Below are positions 61,051-64,000 of a DNA stretch of 64,000 nt, piece after piece. The stretch covers positions 992,001-1,056,000 of the forward strand of contig CANTUQ010000060.1 of the NCBI GenBank assembly GCA_947683425.1, written 5' to 3'. Each line of letters starts with the position of its first letter. Positions within the stretch are counted from its first letter, which is position 1. The translations under genes were made by a program, and so were the position numbers. Source of the DNA: Excoecaria cochinchinensis (taxonomy: Eukaryota; Streptophyta; Magnoliopsida; Malpighiales; Euphorbiaceae). Below the pieces are notes generated by a model. The model saw nothing but the letters and a program-made list of their open reading frames with translations, did not search any database and had not been told where the DNA came from.

Positions 61051-61380
61051 TCAAAATCTTAATTGACAAATGAAACACACAGGAGTGTAGGAGAACCTAA
61101 TGTCAGCTGTCATTGACAAATGAAGACGGTAGTGTAGAAGAAGCTCTAGTACAATGGCAAAGTTCAAGTCCTTTACATTTCCTCCATCTTTATTCTTTAT
61201 TATGTTGACAAAAGCCACTTGTGCTGCAGCTCTCGTAGACTTTCGTGCCTAATAATGCAATTTAATAATAGCAATATATTGAATAAAAATATCTTTAGAT
61301 GTCAACAATAAGTAGGATACCGATGAGAAAGTGACATGCACCTGAGCTAAGCATTTGCTAGCATGCTTGTTCCTTCCCAT
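61051..61380 (-). CDS. Possible small two-exon gene, unknown protein
   Basis: The exon at 61342-61380 (ATG, 13 codons, MGRNKHASKCLAQ) joins in frame through GT-AG (61249-61341) to 61051-61248, giving 78 residues. The second exon starts ARKSTRAAAQVAFVNIIKNK. An in-frame stop precedes the ATG. I do not recognise the protein. The later part overlaps an imperfect duplication (61058-61125) and may be noncoding. It could be part of a longer gene or chance. Confidence 0.25.
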
Positions 61381-62029
61381 ATCAGAAAGCCAGTATTAAT
61401 AGGTTATGAAAACGAAGTGACATAGGGAGTCAAATGTAAATGTAAAATACACAACATGATTTTCTTTCTTTATCTTTACATAGCATGGATGCTATTGACA
61501 GCCTACAACAATATCCAAGCTTTCAAGACAAGAACAAAGATACCTTGGCATTCAGACAGATCAAATTATGCATGTTTAAGATGTGGCTTAGATCTTGAAA
61601 CACCCTACAAATTTCTTCTGAAAAATAAAGATTAGACTAAAGCATGCATAAACACGTTCTTTTTCTTACTTCTGGGGGCTGGACTTGCAATGGTGATAAA
61701 TGCCTAAGGGGTCACCTTTCGGTAGTGATAAAATTATCTTGAGGAAAAAGGTAAAAAAAAAAAACTACTCAAAATACAGAGTCTGCAATTGCAATAGACG
61801 CTGAAGCCAAAAAGCAAAATATACTACTTTAAATATACAGAACATTGCCTAATTTTTAATAAATACATACAAGCATATCAAGTAACTGCAAAAGACTATA
61901 GAAAATTGAAAAATCACGCTGCATATTTCCCTTAACATTAATCGAGATTTATTTTCACTAAAATATCAAATCGTCATCAAAGAAAGAAATGGCCAAAAAC
62001 TCTCGAGTGCAAAACTTTTACATAGCATT

Positions 62030-62124
62030 AATGCTTGTCCTCTTTGGGGATGTGCTTGTCCTCTTTGGGGATGTCTTTATGAGGAACCTTTGATTCCAGT
62101 TCCTTTGGTGTTGCCTTCTCTGCC
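62030..62124 (-). CDS. Possible C-terminal exon of an unidentified gene
   Basis: A TATTCAG acceptor is followed by 95 nt ending in TAA and encoding a charged tail with KDIPKEDKHIPKEDKH. The last part is a perfect 21-bp tandem duplication at 62034-62075. An AATAAA on the same strand lies near 61948. Upstream exons are not visible; the copia element begins 144 bp upstream in the presumed intron. Confidence 0.4.
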
Positions 62125-62267
62125 CTGAATACAATACATTAATCTCATATTAGTGTCCATGAGAATAAAATCAAGTTACAATAGTAATTTAAATAAATGC
62201 CATACATATGCAGATGCATCAAAAGTGTGATCGAAAGCACGTTGATAAGACAGGTGGATGAAGATTT

Positions 62268-62427
62268 TGTGGAACGAGATTTTTTGTCTATTATCTCTAT
62301 TACACTAAAAAAATAATGATACAAGGGGGTATATATATATATATATACACACACACAGCTAGTATAAATGAAAAATACTATTCTACCTTTAATTACAAGC
62401 TATCTAAACAAAATAGATTAACCAACA
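62268..62427 (-). repeat. 3' LTR of the copia element
   Basis: On the minus strand it begins TGTTGGTTAATC and probably ends CGTTCCACA, about 160 bp. A CAACTTCAGGGGGAG polypurine tract lies immediately before it (62428-62442). It includes a TG/TA microsatellite. The end is inferred from the TG...CA pattern. Confidence 0.65.
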
Positions 62428-62442
62428 CTCCCCCTGAAGTTG

Positions 62443-63964
62443 GTGCAAAAATATTACACATGCCCAACTTACAAACTATGGTATGGAAGGCTCGACTACT
62501 GAGTTATTTTGTGAAAACATCAGCTAACAGTCTGTTCGACATTACATGAAATAAGTTCAAAACACCATCAGATATTTTTTTTTTATGAATTGTCGATCAA
62601 TTTCGATATGTTTCGTCATGTCATGTTGAATTGGATTATAAGCAATACTGATTGAAGTTTTGTTATCATAATACAAAAATAGCCTATCTTTTTCAGCCAA
62701 ATTCAACTCTGCTAATAGCTTCTGCAATCATAACAACTCACAAACACCTTAAGCCATAGCTCTATATTTTGCTTCTGCACTAGATCTTGCAACTACACTC
62801 TGTTTTTTGCTTCTCCAAGTGACTAAGTTACTTCCCACAAATGTACAATAACCAGAGGTGGATTTTCTGTCATCTAGAGATCCGGCCTAATCTGCATCTG
62901 TGAAGGCTTTAATTCGTAGGTGACCACTTTTTGAAAAAAGAAAACCTTTTCTTGGAGCAGATTTTAAATACCGTAAAATGCGAAAAACAGCCTGCTGATG
63001 AGATTCTCTAGAATCATGCATAAACTAACTCACCAAGCTAACTGCATATGCAATGTCTGATCTGGTGTGAGATAAATAAGTTTACCAACCAATCTTTCAT
63101 ATCTGCCCTTATCAACTAATTCTTCAATTCCTGCTTGCAACTTATGGTTTCTTTCAATGAGTGTATCTGCTGGTTTGCATTCCAACATACCAGTTTTATC
63201 AAAAAGATCCATAATATATTTTCTCTGAGAAATAAAGATTCCTTTGGTTGATCTGGCAACTTCAATTTCCAAGAAATATTGTAGCTTCCTAAGATCTTTG
63301 ATCTCAAACTCCTGAGTTAAGAGCTTTTTCATCCGAATAATTTCTTCTTTATCATTCCCTGTCATCACTATGTCATCAACATAAACAATGAGAAGAGTGA
63401 TTTTACCCTTATAATGTCTCATAAAAATGGTATGATCAGCATTATTTTGCTGATAACCAAAAGATATCATGACTTTGCTGAATCTGTCAAACCAAGCTCT
63501 CCGAAATTGTTTCAACCTATACAAGGCTTTCTTCAGTCTGCACACCTTCCCTTGAGTTCTTTCATCATCAAAACCAGGAGGAATCTCCATATAAACCCTC
63601 TTCTTCCATATCCCCATGGAGAAATGCATTCTTCACATCAAATTGCTGCAAATCGCAATCCAAGTTAGCTGCACAGGATAGCAAGATTCTGATTGCATTC
63701 ATTTTAGCAACAGGTACAAATGTCTCCTGATAGTCAACTCCATAAGTCTGAGTGAATCTTTTTGCCACTAATCTAGCGTTGAATCTTTCAATCGAACCAT
63801 CAGCTTTGTATTTTATTGTGAACATCCACTTACAACCAACTTCTTGTCTGAAGAGTCAACTAGTTCCCAGGTTTCGTTTTTAGAAAGAGCTTTCATTTCT
63901 TCAACCATAGCTTCTCTCCACTTTGAATCCTTGATAGCTTCCCTCCAATCCTGTAGAATGGATA
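62443..63964 (-). pseudogene. Copia Pol: reverse transcriptase and RNase H (broken)
   Basis: In minus-strand order: WREAMVEEMKALSKNETWELV (about 63925), a one-base frameshift near 63835, the block with RLVAKRFTQTYGVDYQETFV and FDVKNAFLHGD (63568-63825), a frameshift near 63600, then YMEIPPGF and catalytic YVDD in LLIVYVDDIVMTGND (63030-63629). RNase H follows with RKSTSGYCTFVG, SSAEAKYRAMA and DNKTSISIA motifs, interrupted by stops (for example TAG at about 62890). It is a typical copia pol. Confidence 0.88.
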
Positions 63965-64000
63965 TAGAGGAAAGAAACAAAGCAACGGCTCTATAGGAGG

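Larger units (their letters stand above)
62268..64000 (-). mobile_element. Ty1/copia retrotransposon, 3' part, runs off the window
   Basis: The minus-strand order is RT, RNase H, polypurine tract, 3' LTR. The 5' half lies beyond 64000, so the target duplication cannot be checked; the outer flank reads AAATC on the minus strand. Several stops and frameshifts make it inactive. Confidence 0.88.

Noticed and set aside
1..64000. CRISPR arrays, tRNA or rRNA genes
   Set aside because: No spaced direct-repeat array, cloverleaf or rRNA-like sequence was recognised; the window is eukaryotic.

Overview
This window looks like a gene-poor, AT-rich stretch of a eudicot nuclear chromosome. Three things point there: plant-type spliced genes (a WRKY group IIc factor with the conserved domain intron, and a four-exon SDR enzyme); plant-specific mobile elements (Tat and Athila Ty3/gypsy, Ty1/copia, L1-type LINEs with a C-terminal RNase H, Stowaway and hAT-like MITEs); and GT-AG introns with TATA and AATAAA signals. 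The WRKY C-terminus resembles WRKY75 of rosids, but I cannot name the species.

Layout. 1-1498 is intergenic. 1499-11782 is a young Tat-lineage LTR retrotransposon (469-bp LTRs, target duplication ATTTG). Its gag-pro-pol lies on the minus strand. A separate three-exon gene with its own TATA box and poly(A) signal lies antisense between pol and the 3' LTR. About 14090-14490 is a LINE 3' fragment. 15197-20960 is a nearly full-length minus-strand LINE with a 16-bp target duplication. 23573-36791 appears to be a Pack-MULE-like element: about 100-bp inverted ends enclose exon fragments of a kinesin-7 gene, a folate-transporter-like mitochondrial carrier gene and a third unknown gene. A solo LTR and a 9.9-kb Athila element later inserted into it, and the Athila element lies inside captured kinesin exon 1. 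37698-38152 is a solo LTR related to the Tat element. 38911-39417 and 39664-40616 are two hAT-like MITEs. 40894-46287 is a plus-strand LINE whose two ORFs overlap at ATGA and which is disabled only by in-frame stops. 47014-47286 is a Stowaway-like MITE.

The host genes are an SDR-fold protein lacking the catalytic lysine (48119-50224, plus strand) and a WRKY75-like factor (55031-56374, plus strand). Two weaker minus-strand host signals lie at 61051-61380 and 62030-62124. Further solo LTRs lie at 56645-57103 and 57954-58575. A copia element runs off the right edge (62268-64000).

The main story is nested insertion and gene capture. The most unusual pieces are the spliced antisense gene inside the Tat element and the multi-gene chimera between the inverted repeats. 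All assignments come from reading the sequence and remembered family motifs; no database search was run.
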